Below, piece by piece: positions 24,331-37,054 of a DNA stretch of 64,000 nt. Numbering within the stretch: position 1 is the first letter of the stretch; each line of letters opens with the position of its first letter. This DNA comes from Tenodera sinensis (Eukaryota > Arthropoda > Insecta > Mantodea > Mantidae): positions 120,567,330 to 120,631,329 of the forward strand of contig CM060971.1 of the NCBI GenBank assembly GCA_030765045.1, written 5' to 3'. Under the pieces are notes generated by a model. The model did no database searches. It worked only from the letters and a program-made list of their open reading frames with translations, and was not told the DNA's origin. The translations under genes were made by a program, and so were the position numbers.

Positions 24331-24639
24331 CATGTCAGTCAAAAATTAATCTAAATGCAGAAATTTATTATAACATTGTTCATGTACTTCTGCAAAGGTC
24401 ATCACTCTGGGGTTGTTTGTTTTGTTGGAATGCTGTTTGGTGGGTGGAACAGCTTTCCTAGCTGCTGGCCTTGAGCTCTATACCTGCTCCCACATCCCCT
24501 TGTTTGACACATGTGCACCACTAGTTCTCACATGACCTTCGTACTGTTCAGTATGTTGTAAATCAATGCCACTGTCTCTTAAAAAACTCTGTGTCCTGTA
24601 CAAGACTTTAACTTTGCGGATAAAGATTCCGTCATTCGA

Positions 24640-26350
24640 GAAGTTGTAATGTGGACTTCAAAACCAAAAAGCAAAAGTACAGAACTAGAAAAAACCATGC
24701 AACAATCCTTAACCAACCAACAAAAGTGGACCAAAGAACATTTAATGACTGTTAATACAACAAAATCAAACTAGCAAATCTTTTCACTAAGAAAAAACCC
24801 ACTAAAAAGAAAACTAAATTTTGAGGGTCAACAATTACCAGAAACAAAGGAAGCAAAATATTTAGGAGTTACATTCAATACCAAACTTACATGGACCAAA
24901 CAAATAGAAAATGTAATACAAAGAGCAGAGAGGCGCTGTTCACTGTTAACACGCCTAACAGGAATGAAGTATGTTCCAGAGCACCTCTTAACACAACATA
25001 CAATGTATATATAAAGCCATTATTTACTTACTGCAGCAAAATTCTTGTAACAGCAAATACAAAAAAAAATATTCAAATCTTTCAAAACCAAAGTCTGAGA
25101 TTAATTACAGGTGCTATCAAAACCACACCAATAGCAGCTATGGAAATACTAACCAACCAATACCCCACTGAATATGAAATAGAAAAAGCAGCTCTAACTC
25201 AACACAAAAAGTTGATCAGACTCCCATTCAATACATGGAACAAGAGAAATTTTACACATACACCAAAGACTTAGGAGAGCTTTCTTTCCAAAATTCAAGA
25301 CATCAAGAAGAATGTAGACCTTCCTAATTCAAAGGGAAACTTCATATCTAAAGTCAATCTTACACAAACATTAGACATCACATATTATTTACACCTGACA
25401 GAAGAAGTTAAGAAAAGTGATACTCCAACTAGTGTTCTAAAATTATTGGCATTAGAGACTATACATACTAGATTTCCAGAACACGAATGGCTCTATATTT
25501 ATACTAATGGATCATTGATATCAAACCGAGATGGAGCAGGGGCTGGAGTCACGTGTCACCTCTTTTGCTACTACAAATCTTGTAGTTATGGAACTACAAA
25601 CTTTGATGGAGAAATTGAAGCAATTCGAATGGCCCTACAAAATCTTTTGTACAGAATTTCACAGTTTCATCAAGCAGTTATTCTCTCAGATTCTAGGGCA
25701 GCAATTATAGCAATTCCTTCCAAGTTGTCACCAAAAAACCAAACAATTATAGAATGTTGGAAAATCCTTACCCATCTAACAGCACTTCAAAAACACCTTG
25801 TCTTCCAATGGATACCGGCTCACTGTGGACTGAGTGGTAATGAGAAAGCTGATTTTCTTGCAAAAAAGGGTACCAGCGGTGTACAAAAATCTAGAGTTAA
25901 TCTACCATTTTGCAGCTAAAAGATTAGTGAACTTTGAATTCAAAAAAATTATTGCAAAATATTACTGTGAAAAATCAAAAAATAAAAGATGGGAACTACC
26001 AAACATTCAAACACTAATTCCTGAGTATCCTCGAAAAACAGCAGTTGCAACCTTCAGGTTGATTACAGGACATAATTGTCTGGCAAAACAATCAAACAGA
26101 ATTGGAATATATTCTTCACCACTCTGTCCTCTATGTGATCTGCAAGAGGAAATAGACTAAGACCACCTTCAAATATGCCCGGTCACTTCTAGCGCTCTTC
26201 CCAACGATCAGTGAGAGCAAGAGTAAACGGACCAAGACCACCTTCAAATATGCCTGGCCACTTCTAGCACCCTTCCCATCCATCAGTGAAGAATATTGGA
26301 GAGCAAGAGGATTAATGACTTCACTGTCAGAAATCCAGCATTAGCTAACA
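24640..26350 (+). pseudogene. L-A LINE copy: RT C-terminal half, RNase H, 3' end
   Basis: The longest L-A coding remnant. It begins just after the YADD region (VMWTSKPKSKSTELEKT), then KYLGVTFNTKLTW and RRCSLLTRLTGMKYVP, the RT thumb region (frame 24891-25274). RNase H follows at 25446-25919, with the first Asp position changed (YTNGS instead of YADGS) but DGEIEAI, LSDSRAAI and NEKADFLAKKG kept. The Cys/His tail is in another frame (25834-26160). A tandem duplication of about 75 bp at 26160-26300 repeats the LQICPATSS segment. Ends CATTAGCTAACAAC. Dead. Confidence 0.88.
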
Positions 26351-27800
26351 ACTTTTCTCAAATAGGAAGTCATTATTCATTTCTTAATGTCTTGCCCATG
26401 CAAAGACATGGAATGTCAAAACCATCACATAGCTACTAGTCCCTAAAACATAACTATCACTTAGCCTAATGTATTCTAGTCCTATTGAACTACAAGTAAA
26501 TATGTAATAAAATAACTTCTGAAAATGTTAATTTTAATGAATTAGATAGAACAGTAGGTATAAGAATATTTTGACAAGAGTGGAGGAAGTCATACGAGTA
26601 TAACACAGAAGATTTCTTTTTCTCCTGGTAATGCAAAAATGATGACGATGGTGATGATTATCATCATGATAATAATGCTGATGCTGATGATAATAATAAC
26701 CTCTGCACTCCAACACTCTGGTACCTGGAAGCTAAACCAGAGTGTGTATGTGCTTTTTTATTAGTTTGTTACAAAATAGATTAATAGATCATTTAACAAT
26801 TTTGCAGAGAAAGCTTAACAGCTAAAAGCATAGATTTAAAATATGTCATTCTAAAATGATACAAAGTAAGGATTTAACAATTCTGATACTGGAATTATTT
26901 TATCTAGGCTCTTGTAGTTGATCATGTCTGGTTTTAAATTCTCTTCCTGTATACCATCCAGCATTCATATGGGTTCTTAAGTGGTCTAAATCTCCTCCGT
27001 TTGGCCCATTTGTCCTCCAATTGTTGTCGTCTACTTGGGTTAGTAGTCGAATGTGCATTGCTTGATCTCATTTGGTCAAAATATGGCTCTACTGGTGTTC
27101 ACGAGTCTTGTCGATCTTTGGCTAGGTTGTTGGTCTTCTATTGCATTGCATCTTGATAGTAGAGGTATATTTCGGACCATTGAGATAGCAGTTTTGCTTA
27201 GAGCACGTGATTTTGAAAAGAATTTTAAGGTCTGATGGATTTCTCAAAATATCTGAAATTGCTTTTCTTTCCAGCTTAGAGCACCCTTCTGCTATATCAG
27301 GTCTTTATATTTAATGCATTTGAATACGGTATGCTCAGATAAAGGAATAACAAGGCCATCACATATTGACCAGCTCTTAAAACTTGACAGTGATTCTGGA
27401 CTTTCTGGATCTGCACGAGTTAACCTCCCCACCACTGTCTCTAATTCCTGTCAGTGCACGTGACTCTCCTACTCTGTGGACCAATTCAACAATAACCACA
27501 ATTCTGAGATATTCACTCTACGTGACTGATTGCTAATCTTAATATGCTTGGCATACATGGTACTATTGTTGAAGTGGATGAGAGCATAATGGCTAAGGAA
27601 AATGATGTTTGACTGTGCTGCGGTTTTTGGTTTGTACGACCATCACAAGTGTTTGGGAATTTTGGACTCTGTGAACTCATGCAGTATGAACAGTTTACTG
27701 CCCACAATAGTCAGGTATCTAATTCCAGCTAAAACACTTCAAATGTATTTTCCCAAACTTTTAAAACTATATTGCATTGTTTCGTTGCACAAGTATTAAT
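26351..27800. other. No recognisable gene
   Basis: A short GAT/GATAAT-rich tract is at 26640-26700. The minus strand at about 27050-27430 has coding-like stretches in more than one frame (for example SFKSWSICDGLVIPLSEHTV) without a recognised domain; it may be an old retroelement remnant. Confidence 0.45.
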
Positions 27801-28020
27801 TAATTATTTTGTTGTTTAACGACGCTGTCAATTACCAGGATCACATCAGCGTCTCCGGTGTGCCTAAATTTCGTCCCACAGGAGTTCTTTTACATGCCAG
27901 TAAACCTACTGACATGGAGCTGTCGTTTTTAACCACACTAAAAAACCATCGGTGTGGGCAGGATTTGAACCCGCGACCTCCTTGGGATCAGCATCTAACC
28001 CACTGAGTCGCCCATGATAC
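27801..28020 (-). mobile_element. SINE-III copy
   Basis: The left end GTTTAACGACGCTGTCAATT and the right tRNA-like part (B box as the complement of GGATTTGAACCCGCGACC) match 30715-30915. Minus orientation, tRNA-derived head at right. Confidence 0.75.
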
Positions 28021-29906
28021 CTTGGGTGAAGCGCGTGTGCATAATTTCGTCACTTTTGCACCTTGCCTCAATTACAGACATTTACATAAATAAAATACAC
28101 ATTACGCGTGTCTATTATTGTTCCTAAAGGTGTATTCTTAAAACTCGTACAATAAAACAGTGCAAGTGCGGGAAAATGTATTTTAAGAGTTTAAAGCCAC
28201 AGCGTGCTATACAAGAGAGAAGGGAGCTTGACCCAATAGCCGAACACCTACCGTTTTGATCAACATCCCACCAATTAGAAATAAAGCTTATGTGAGAATA
28301 ATTTGTTGAATGGGTGGAGAAAGGCATGTGAATATAACACATATTTAAACAATATCATGTTAGTTCCATTATAAATAGTCCCCACTAACAAATATCACTG
28401 AATTTTACCATACTCTTGCTGAGTCTTGTAGTGCTATTTCCTTTTGGCATAAAGTTACATTAAATTAATGTGTTATACTTCAACCTCGATGTATGTCAAA
28501 TTCAGTAAAATAATTCCAAGTAAAAAGCTCGTAAAACCACGCAAAAGTGCATAAAAGTTAATCTCTTGGTGACTATGTCTGGATTAACTGCAGCGGCAGT
28601 CACCTTATCATTTTATGTGAGTTTTTTAAATCAGTTTTTTTGCTTCTCCTGTAAAAGTGTTGTTGATGGAATTACGAGGTTTCCATTGCCCAGCTTCAAT
28701 CTTTTGTTTCAGTTAATTTTACTTGTGCCATTCAAACACAGAAAACAATATATAGAGTGAAAAGAACAGTTCATTTTACTTACAGCAATGAAGAAATATC
28801 ACAGAATTATCTTCGAACAGAAAAGTATCGCACCGTTCTTACGAAACAACAATAACTTGAGGTAAACATAAGAGAAACTATTACATCAGACAAAAACAAA
28901 TCAATCAATAATTGTAGGTTAGGCTGTTGTTCCAAAGAGCTTCCACCTACTAGGTGTTCTGTGGCTTCCACTCCCGAAGATACCAAATAACGACCAGAGA
29001 GTATTGATAAAGAGCAACAAACGTATTGTGTAACATTTCGGTAACGAAGAAATGGTTTACGATGCCTTGTTGTTGTTCATAATTTACAATTAATTAAACT
29101 GCAAAAACTACTCAGACTGAGGTGGCTTTGTTGGCAACAGGACTTCTTGTGGTTTTTACACACTTGTATTCTAAATTATTATATCATAAAAGGCTGTTTT
29201 TCCAGACCTAGACAACGGTTAAAAATCTGTAAAAGATATGGGAAAATTAATGCGTTTTGTCATTCCTTTCTCACGGTTCAATACTTACAATTAATAATTG
29301 TATTCTAATAATGTTACCTGCATTACCAACAGTAAACTGGCGACAATGTTAAACCGAAGCAGGACCTGGTCTGCATATAAACATAGAACATACAGTGACG
29401 GTGTATGTAGGAATTAAATAGAACATTTACACGAAAAATAAATGGTTTTGATCTGTTAAGTGAAAAATTCTTAATTCTGTTTCCATGTGTTTTGTTTGTT
29501 GGTGATAATCACTGGTCATAAAATGGAATGGAGGATTTATTTCACGCATGTGAAAATATTAAGGCACACATGCGAGTACCCAAAGTACGTTGCTTGATAA
29601 CCTATTCCTAAATTTTAACAAAGTAATTTGAAAATTTATAATTGTGACAAAGTTGAACTGTGTTGATGTTTACCAAGTTTGGAATGTACAAGGATCAATA
29701 TGATATTAGGTGTACTCTCCATACCAAAGATCGCTCCCAGTTAAGGTGTTAAACTTTAGTGACATCTTCTAGCGATATTTATCTGGTATTTATGAACAAC
29801 GTTCAAGCTAACTTCATTACTGTGTGTAAAATGCATATAACAGAGTATACCTAATCACAATAATTATTCCACGTCGCATATATACACACACAAAGGCACA
29901 AACATA
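28021..29906. other. No recognisable gene
   Basis: AT-rich non-coding sequence. 28250-28345 weakly resembles the edge of repeat R (GAATGGGTGGAGAAAGGCAT). No RNA gene, domain or repeat array seen. Confidence 0.5.
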
Positions 29907-30696
29907 GGGTGTCCCAAAAACACCGACAACGCTCAGTATGTTGTGCAGGACGGTAAACTGATCGGTTTTCAGATAAGAATTCTTGTCCGGAAGTGTACAG
30001 TTTGGACGCTGTAGCGCATCGAAGTGTGATATCGGTGTACGTTAACAGTTCGTCAATAAACCCAACATCGAGCTGTCTAGATTAAAAACGGGCTTATAAC
30101 TATGTACCTCCTACGTCATTGCAGAGTCTATATCGGCTGTGGTGAGCCTCATGCACAAGACACAATACGTGCGGTTGTCACTGACGTTGCAGAAGTGCCA
30201 TACACCATAGCCTTAATAGAACTCCATAGAAAATAGTCGAGAAAGGTCAGATGCCATGGAATTGCTCCACCTCTACTAATCCATCAATTTCAATATGCGA
30301 CGTTGAGGTGATTCCGCATATTTACATCTAAGTACGCTGGAGCTCAAGTCGGCCATTTTCGCAACTGTGTAATGGTACACATGTTGCACTACTGTTAAAA
30401 ACGTTACTTTACTGGAAACACAAAGTAGCGCATAAGGATGCGCACCAAGGACTCTATGGAGGAATGAAGTCCATGCACAGGTGTTATGCTCAGGTCGTTC
30501 ATCCCAGTACACATATGGCTAAAGGGTTGTATACCTTTCGCATTAATAGCAAATTGTCACAAGGTTCGTTCTCAAAGTTCAACGCTCTCCAGCGTCCAAC
30601 CGTGCATTTAAGGACAGGGGTTCCTATTTAAAAACCAATCAGTTTGCCATCCCGCACAACATACTAAATGTTGTTGGTGTCTTTTTTGGGACACCC
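29907..30696 (-). mobile_element. Mariner-superfamily DNA element, about 790 bp, degenerate
   Basis: Inverted ends of about 65 bp: GGGTGTCCCAAAAACACCGA at left and the complement of the right end GGGTGTCCCAAAAAAGACAC, both followed by AGTATGTTGTGC and AAACTGAT. TA precedes the left end (29905-29906). The minus strand near 30180-30280 reads RGGAIPWHL then FLDYFLWSSIKAMVYGT, the C-terminal DYFLWG-type motif of an insect mariner family. Stops elsewhere make it a pseudogene or internally deleted copy. Confidence 0.72.
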
Positions 30697-30714
30697 AAAT
30701 TACATTTAAATTAT

Positions 30715-30915
30715 TTGCTGTTTAACGACGCTGTAAATTGCTAGGATCACATCAGCGTCGCATGTGTGCCGGCATTTTGTCCTGCAGCAGTTCTTTTACA
30801 TGCCAATAAATCTACTGACATGAAGCTGCATTTTTAAGCACACTTAAAACGCATCGGTCTGGGCCGGATTTGAACCCGCGACCTTGGGATCAATACCGAG
30901 TCATCCAGACCGACT
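30715..30915 (-). mobile_element. SINE-III copy
   Basis: Same family as 27801-28020: GTTTAACGACGCTGTAAATT at left and GGATTTGAACCCGCGACCTT (tRNA B box, complement) at right. Confidence 0.75.
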
Positions 30916-30942
30916 TTTGGGACATGTCTGTATATGTAGATG

Positions 30943-31628
30943 TCCCAAAATTAGACCAATAAGCTTTGGGAGCTGATAGATGACGTTATTTTAATTACTT
31001 TTTGTTAGGGAAAGTTTTTTGCTGCGTGCTTCTTTTAAGCGTTAGACGAGTTGATGCCCTTGCCTACTGTCTCCCACCCAGTTAAAGTACTTACGACAAA
31101 ACTGACAATGCAAATTAGTATTTCATTCATCTTAGTAAGGCACACAATCTTAATCCAAGAAACAAACACAAGATACACAAACATCTCATTGTTTACAGTT
31201 AATCATAGCTTACTATTAAAATTAGACCAAACAAACTTTTAAACCAGAGAAATGGCTGGTATCTTTTTGGAGAGTACGGTAGAATAGGGCATGCCGATGC
31301 ACTCTTTGTGTTAATCGCAATGGGCGTGCGTTCCAACATTTGCGTTGAACAGTAAAGCTGTCATTAACTGTAAACAATGAAACATTTGTGTTTTGTTTGT
31401 GTTCTGTGTTTGTTTCTTGGATTAAGATGTGCCTTAGTAAGATAAGTGTAGTACTAATTTGCATTGTTGATTTTGCCGTAAATACTTAAACAGGGTGAGA
31501 GGCAGTAGGTAATGGTATTAATCGTCTAGTGCTTAAACGAAGCACCCCAGCAAAAGCTTTTCTTAATAAAAAGTTAAATGTTATCTATCAGCTCCCAAAG
31601 TTTGTCGGTCTAATTTTGGGACACTTGT
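30943..31628. mobile_element. Long-inverted-repeat (foldback-like) element, 686 bp
   Basis: Arms of roughly 280-300 bp, imperfect: TGTCCCAAAATTAGACC at left and the complement of the right end. Internal blocks AATCCAAGAAACAAACACA and ATTGTTTACAGTTAAT occur in both arms. The spacer (about 31220-31340) keeps a short minus-strand frame of unknown origin. Probably a non-autonomous DNA transposon. Confidence 0.8.
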
Positions 31629-31689
31629 ACATCACCATACAATTCAGCACAACTCAAAATGCAGAATAATATTTAAGTAAAACTCCTAG

Positions 31690-34320
31690 ACAGAGACGTA
31701 GCGCATGGATGGACGGGCGGACGGATTGATGGACGGACGAATGGAGGGATGGGCGAATCGATTGATGGACGGACGAATGGATGGATGGATGGACGAATGG
31801 ATGGATGGACGGACGAATGGATGGATGGACGGGCGAATGGATGGATGGAGGGACGAATGGATGGATGGACGGGCGAATGGATGGATGGATGGAGGGACAA
31901 ATGGATGGATGGGCGGATAGATGGAGGGACGAATGGATGGATGGACGGGCGAATGCATGGACGGGTGAATGGATGGATGGACGGGCGAATGCATGGACGG
32001 GTGAATGGATGGACGGGCGAATGCATGGACGGGTGAATGGATGGATGGACGGACGGGCGAATGCATGGACGGACGAATGGATGAATGCACGGACGAATGG
32101 ATGGATGGAGGGACGAATGGATGGATGGACGGGCGAATGCATGGACGGGTGAATGGATGGATGGACGGACGAATGCATGGACGGACGAATGGATGGATGG
32201 GCGAATGCATGGACGGGTGAATGGATGGATGGACGGGCGAATGCATGGACGCGTGAATGGATGGATGGACGGGCGAATGCATGGACGCGCGAATGGATGG
32301 ATGGACGGGCGAATGCATGGACGGACGAATGGATGGATGGACGGGCGAATGCATGGACGGACGAATGGATGGATGGACGGGCGAATGCATGGACGGGTGA
32401 ATGGATGGATGGACGACTGGATGGACGGGTGAATGGATGGATGGACGGACGAATGGATGGATAGATGGGCGAATGCATGGACGGGTGAATGGATGGATGG
32501 ATGGACGGACGGGCGAATGCATGGACGGGTGAATGGATGCTTGGACGGACGAATGCATGGACGGGTGAATGGATGGATGGACGAATGCACGGACGGGCGA
32601 ATGGATGGATGGACGGACGAATGCATGGACGGGCGAATGGATGCCTGGGTGAATGGATGGATGGACGGGCGAATGCATGGACGCGTGAATGGATGGATGG
32701 ACGGGCGAATGCATGGACGCGCGAATGGATGGATGGACGGGCGAATGCATGGACGGACGAATGGATGGACGGGCGAATGCATGGACGGACGAATGGATGG
32801 ATGGACGGGCGAATGCATGGACGGGTGAATGGATGGATGGACGAATGGATGGACGGGTGAATGGATGGACGGGTGAATGGATGGATGGACGGACGAATGG
32901 ATGGATAGACGGGCGAATGCATGGACAGGTGAATGGATGGACAGATGGACGGACGGGCGAATGCATGGACGGGTGAATGGATGCTTGGACGGACGAATGC
33001 ATGGACGGGTGAATGGATGGATGGACGAATGCACGGACGGGCGAATGGATGGATGGACGGACGAATGCATGGACGGGCGAATGGATGCATGGACGGGCGA
33101 ATGGATGCCTGGGTGAATGGATGGATGGACGGGCGGATGGATGGAGGGACGGACGAATGCATGGACGGGCGAGTGGATGCATGGACGGACGAATGGATGG
33201 ACGGGTGAATGGATGGATAGACGGGCGAATGGATGGAGGGACGGACGAATGGATGGAGGGACGGGCGAATGGATGGATGGACGGGTGAATGGATGGATGG
33301 ACGGTCGAATGAATGGATGGACGGGCGAATGGATGGAGGGACAGACGAATGGATGGAGGGACGGGCGAATGAATGGAGGGACGGGCGAATGGATGGATGG
33401 ACGGGCAAATGGATGGAGGGACGGATGGAGGGACCGGCGAATGGATGGATGGGCGAATGGATGGATGGACGGGCGAATGGATGGACGGACGGACGAATGG
33501 AGGGACGGGCGAATGGATGGAGGGACGGGCAAATGGATGGAGGGACGGATGGAGGGACCGGCGAATGGATGGATGGGCGAATGGATGGATGGACGGGCGA
33601 ATGGATGGACGGACGGACGAATGGAGGGACGGGCGAATGGATGGAGGGACGGGCAAATGGATGGAGGGACGGATGGAGGGACCGGCGAATGGATGGATGG
33701 GCGAATGGATGGATGGACGGGCGAATGGATGGACGGACGGACGAATGGAGGGACGGGCGGACGAATGGAGGGACGGGCGAATGGATGGAGGGACGTACAA
33801 ACGGATGGAGGGACGGGCGGATGGATGGACGGGCGATTGGGTGGAGGGACGGACAAATGGATGGATGGGCGAATGGATGGACGGGCGAATGGATGGATGG
33901 GCGAATGGATGGATGGGCGAATGGATGGACGGGCGCATGGATGGATGGACGGGCGAATGGATGGAGGGACGGGCGGACGGATGGATGGAAGGACGGGCGA
34001 ATGGATGGAGGGACGGACGAATGGAGTGATGGGCGAATGGATGGAGGGACGGACGGATGGAGGGACGGGCGAATGGATACGGACGGATGGAGGGACGGGC
34101 GAATGGATGGACGAAGGGATGGAGGGACGGGCGAATGGATGGACGGACGGATGGAGGGACGGGCGAATGGATGGAGGTACGGGAGAATGGATGGAGGTAC
34201 GGGAGAATGGATGGAGGTACGGGAGAATGGATGGAGGGACGTGCCAATGGAGGGACGGACGAATGGATGGAGGGACGGTCGGTCGGATGGAGGGACGGGC
34301 GAATGGATGGAGGGACGGTC
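31690..34320. repeat. GGATGGAC-type satellite with higher-order structure, 2.6 kb
   Basis: Built from short units such as GGATGGACGGGCGAAT, ATGCATGGACGGGTGAAT and GGAGGGACGGGCGAAT. It holds three consecutive 124-bp higher-order repeats (about 33401, 33525, 33649) and a longer block repeated 454 bp apart (32539 and 32993). Both strands lack stops over long distances because of base composition, so proteins of up to 974 residues rich in Arg-Pro-Ser-Ile-His are not genes. Confidence 0.97.
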
Positions 34321-35763
34321 GGACCAGTGAGCGACACAACCTCAACATTACCGTGCGATCGCCGTCCCGAGATGCCCCAGATAAAACCCTGAGTACCCGA
34401 AGCGAACGACCGCAGGAAGTACGAAGATGAATATGGTGCTCCCATGTGAGTTTGTTGTCGAGGTGTAGAATAAGAACTTGAGGTGCGGAACAAATGGAAG
34501 ACGTGTGCCACACAAATGAAGATCAGGAGGACGGTGTACACCACGGAGTCGGTGAAAGTGGAGACAGTGTTTTCGTAGGGGAAAACTGAAAGTCGGTACG
34601 AGACGCCCACTCGGCGGTGGGTGTTATGGTCAGCTGCAGTTGACGCTCGATGTGCTCCATACTATAACAGGGATAGTCGTCAACATAAAGTGACATCTTT
34701 TTTTTGTATAACTGGTTACCAGTTATATTTTACTGGATACCAGTAAATTTTTGTTTATTTAAAATTTTTAATAAATATGTAAATTTAAATTTAAAAAATA
34801 TATATTTATAAAAAGTATTAGTTATAGGTATAATATTAAATTAATTAAATTTTAATAATAATGATAGGTAATAATGATGATAATATAATTTTATGTAATA
34901 ATTATAATTAATAATTTAATTTTATATATTTGTTTATTGTTTAGTAATTAGTGTGTAGTTGTGAGTGATGTGTATGAAATTTATATTTTGTTGTATTGAG
35001 GAGATTAATTTATTTTAATTTTAAAATGTTGTTTTTTTCTTTTAATATATATATTAATTTATTTAGAAATTTTATTGTATTTTGATTGTTTGAAATGATT
35101 TGTTATTGTTTTAGAGCATTTATTTCTTAGAGTGATAATGTGTGAAATGTTATAATTTGTGTTTTTGTTCTTATTTTCTTGTTTTTTGTTTTATGATATA
35201 TAATTTAATTTATCTATCTTTATAATTTGTTATATATTATATTATTTTGTAATTTTATTTAAAAATTTTTCTGTACAGTATGTTGTATGTATAAATGTGT
35301 AGAATAAATAAATTTTAAAGTTCTGGCATATTAGCCCTGGTGTAAGTAATTAGGTGCCAGGGTTATTATACAGATTTTTATTTTATTTTAGTAACATCGG
35401 GATTCCGCTACGAACAGCACTAGTGATTCCATTAATGGCAACGGCGAAAAGTGTAACACTGAGAATCGACCCCTGGGGTACACCATTCTCCTGAACCTTC
35501 ACTTGGGAGAGGGTGTTGTCTATGTGGACACGAAAACGGCGAATTAGTAAAAAGTTAAAAATAAAAAAGGACAAGTTATCGCGCAAACCATAACAGTGCA
35601 AAGCACAGAGGATGCCATAGTGCCATGTAGCATCCCAGATCAAAGACACCCACGACATGCTGCTTCAAGAGAAATGCATTTTGTATGTAGGCCTCCATGC
35701 TTGTCAGATTGTCGACACTGTAGCGATGGCAACGAAAACCGCACAGGACATTACTCAGCAGGT
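34321..35763 (-). pseudogene. Jockey-like LINE (L-D) reverse transcriptase fragments
   Basis: The minus strand from 35763 reads RT motifs: NLTSMEAYIQNAFLLKQHVV, ATWHYGIL, RVHIDNTL and QENGVPQGSILSVTLFAVAI (frame 35383-35658). After an AT-rich insertion the frame resumes with MSLYVDDYPC, the YVDD catalytic motif (about 34690), then TAEWASRTDF, LILHLDNKLTWEHHI and VLRVLSGASRDGDRTVMLRL (34600-34325). It stops exactly where the satellite starts. A clear RT, but frameshifted. Confidence 0.85.
34698..35393 (-). mobile_element. AT-rich 696-bp insertion in the L-D RT
   Basis: Sits just before the YVDD codons. ACATC flanks both sides (34693-34697 and 35394-35398), a candidate 5-bp target duplication. 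On the minus strand it ends in a run of nine A (after AACCAGTTATAC). No reading frame; extremely AT-rich with an imperfect palindrome around AACTGGTAACCAGTT. Class unknown. Confidence 0.6.
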
Positions 35764-36566
35764 TATTCGCCTCATAAATGAATTTGTGTTTTCAAACTTT
35801 GTAAATGACTAAAAGTCTTGTTCCATATATCACATTTGTGTGACTTCATACCCTCATGAATCAATGTGTGCACTATCAAAAGTTCCATTTGAGCAAAGGT
35901 CTTATCACAATTGTTACATTTGTCGGGCTTTAAGACCTCATGAATGAATGTGTTTTTTCAAATTTTGCAACTGATTAAAAGCCTTGTCACAAATGTTACA
36001 CTTGTGTGATGTTACACTCTCATGAATCAATTCCTGAGCTTTTAAATATTGCGATTGAGCAAAAGCCTTGTCACAAATGTTACACTTGTGTGATTTTACA
36101 CTCTCATGAATCAATTGCTGTCCTTTTAAATATTGCGATTGAGTAAAAGCCTTGTCACAATTGTGAGTTTACACGCTTATGAATCAATTCCTGTCCTTTT
36201 AAATATTGCGATTGAGTATGAGTCTTGTCACAAATATTACACTTGTGTGGTTTTACACCCTAATGAATCAATTTGCCTTTTAAGAGATGAAAAAGGATTA
36301 AAAACCTTCCCAAATTCCTTACTCTTGTTTGGTTTTTACCCTAATGAACAAATCACTGATTTTTGAAATGGGACGAATATATAAAACTCATCTCATATAT
36401 GTCATGTTTCTCTGCCTTTGTGTTCTCATAACTCAAGATTGAGCTGCAATTATCCTTATTGATTAGTTTCCCATCATCAGCTTCTCAGCAAATACTTGTT
36501 TCTACTGGAAGATATGCCTGTAATTACACTGCCTTCACTTTGACATTTTCTGTCACTTTCACATTC
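35764..36566 (-). pseudogene. C2H2 zinc-finger exon pseudogene (main body)
   Basis: The minus strand repeats the 84-bp finger pattern of the gene at 39265-40363, with damage: CDIWNKTF lacks the second Cys, KTQIH lacks a His, one finger is truncated near 36155-36170, and several frames are needed. The N-terminal part (36310-36560) matches 40090-40330. Its exon start remains at 38098-38120 (TTACATAAAATGGGCGTTTC after TATATTTTAG), separated by L-A and Penelope insertions. Confidence 0.85.
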
Positions 36567-36582
36567 AGGACCATCCTTAATA

Positions 36583-36967
36583 TGTTGTTAGCTAATGCTG
36601 GATTTCTGACAATGAAGTCATTAATCCTCTTGCTCTCCAATATTTTTCACTGATGTATGGGGCACTAGAAGTGGCCGGGCATATTTGAAGGTGGTCTCGA
36701 TCCATTTCCTCTTGCAGATCACATAGAGGACAGAGTGGTGAAGAATATATCCCAATTCTGTTTAAATGTTTTGCCAGACAATCATGTCCTGTAATCAACC
36801 TGAAGGTTGCAACTGCTGTTTTTCGAGGACACTCAGGAATACTGTTTGAATGTTTGGTAGTTCCCATCTTTTATTCTTTGATTTTTAATAGTAATATTTT
36901 GCAATATTTTGTAATATTTTTTTGAATTCAGAGTTGACTAATCTTTTAGCTGCATAAAATGGTAGAT
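36583..36967 (-). mobile_element. L-A LINE, 5'-truncated copy
   Basis: Minus-strand 3' end of L-A (frame 36592-36867; LITGHDCLAKHL, CPLCDLQ). Flanked by ATCCTTAATA at 36573-36582 and 36968-36977, a 10-bp target duplication. Inserted in the zinc-finger pseudogene. Confidence 0.85.
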
Positions 36968-37054
36968 ATCCTTAATAATTTTGAGTTTTTTATTTTGAGT
37001 CACTTATTTACACACACCTTCACTACTAACTGCTTTTTTAAAGCGGAAACGTTT

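Noticed and set aside
31654..34610. Proteins of 584, 946 and 974 residues rich in Pro-Ser-Ile-His-Arg, and long frames on the other strand
   Set aside because: They are translations of the satellite. Every frame on both strands is open because the unit has few stop triplets; there is no conserved start, domain or unique sequence.
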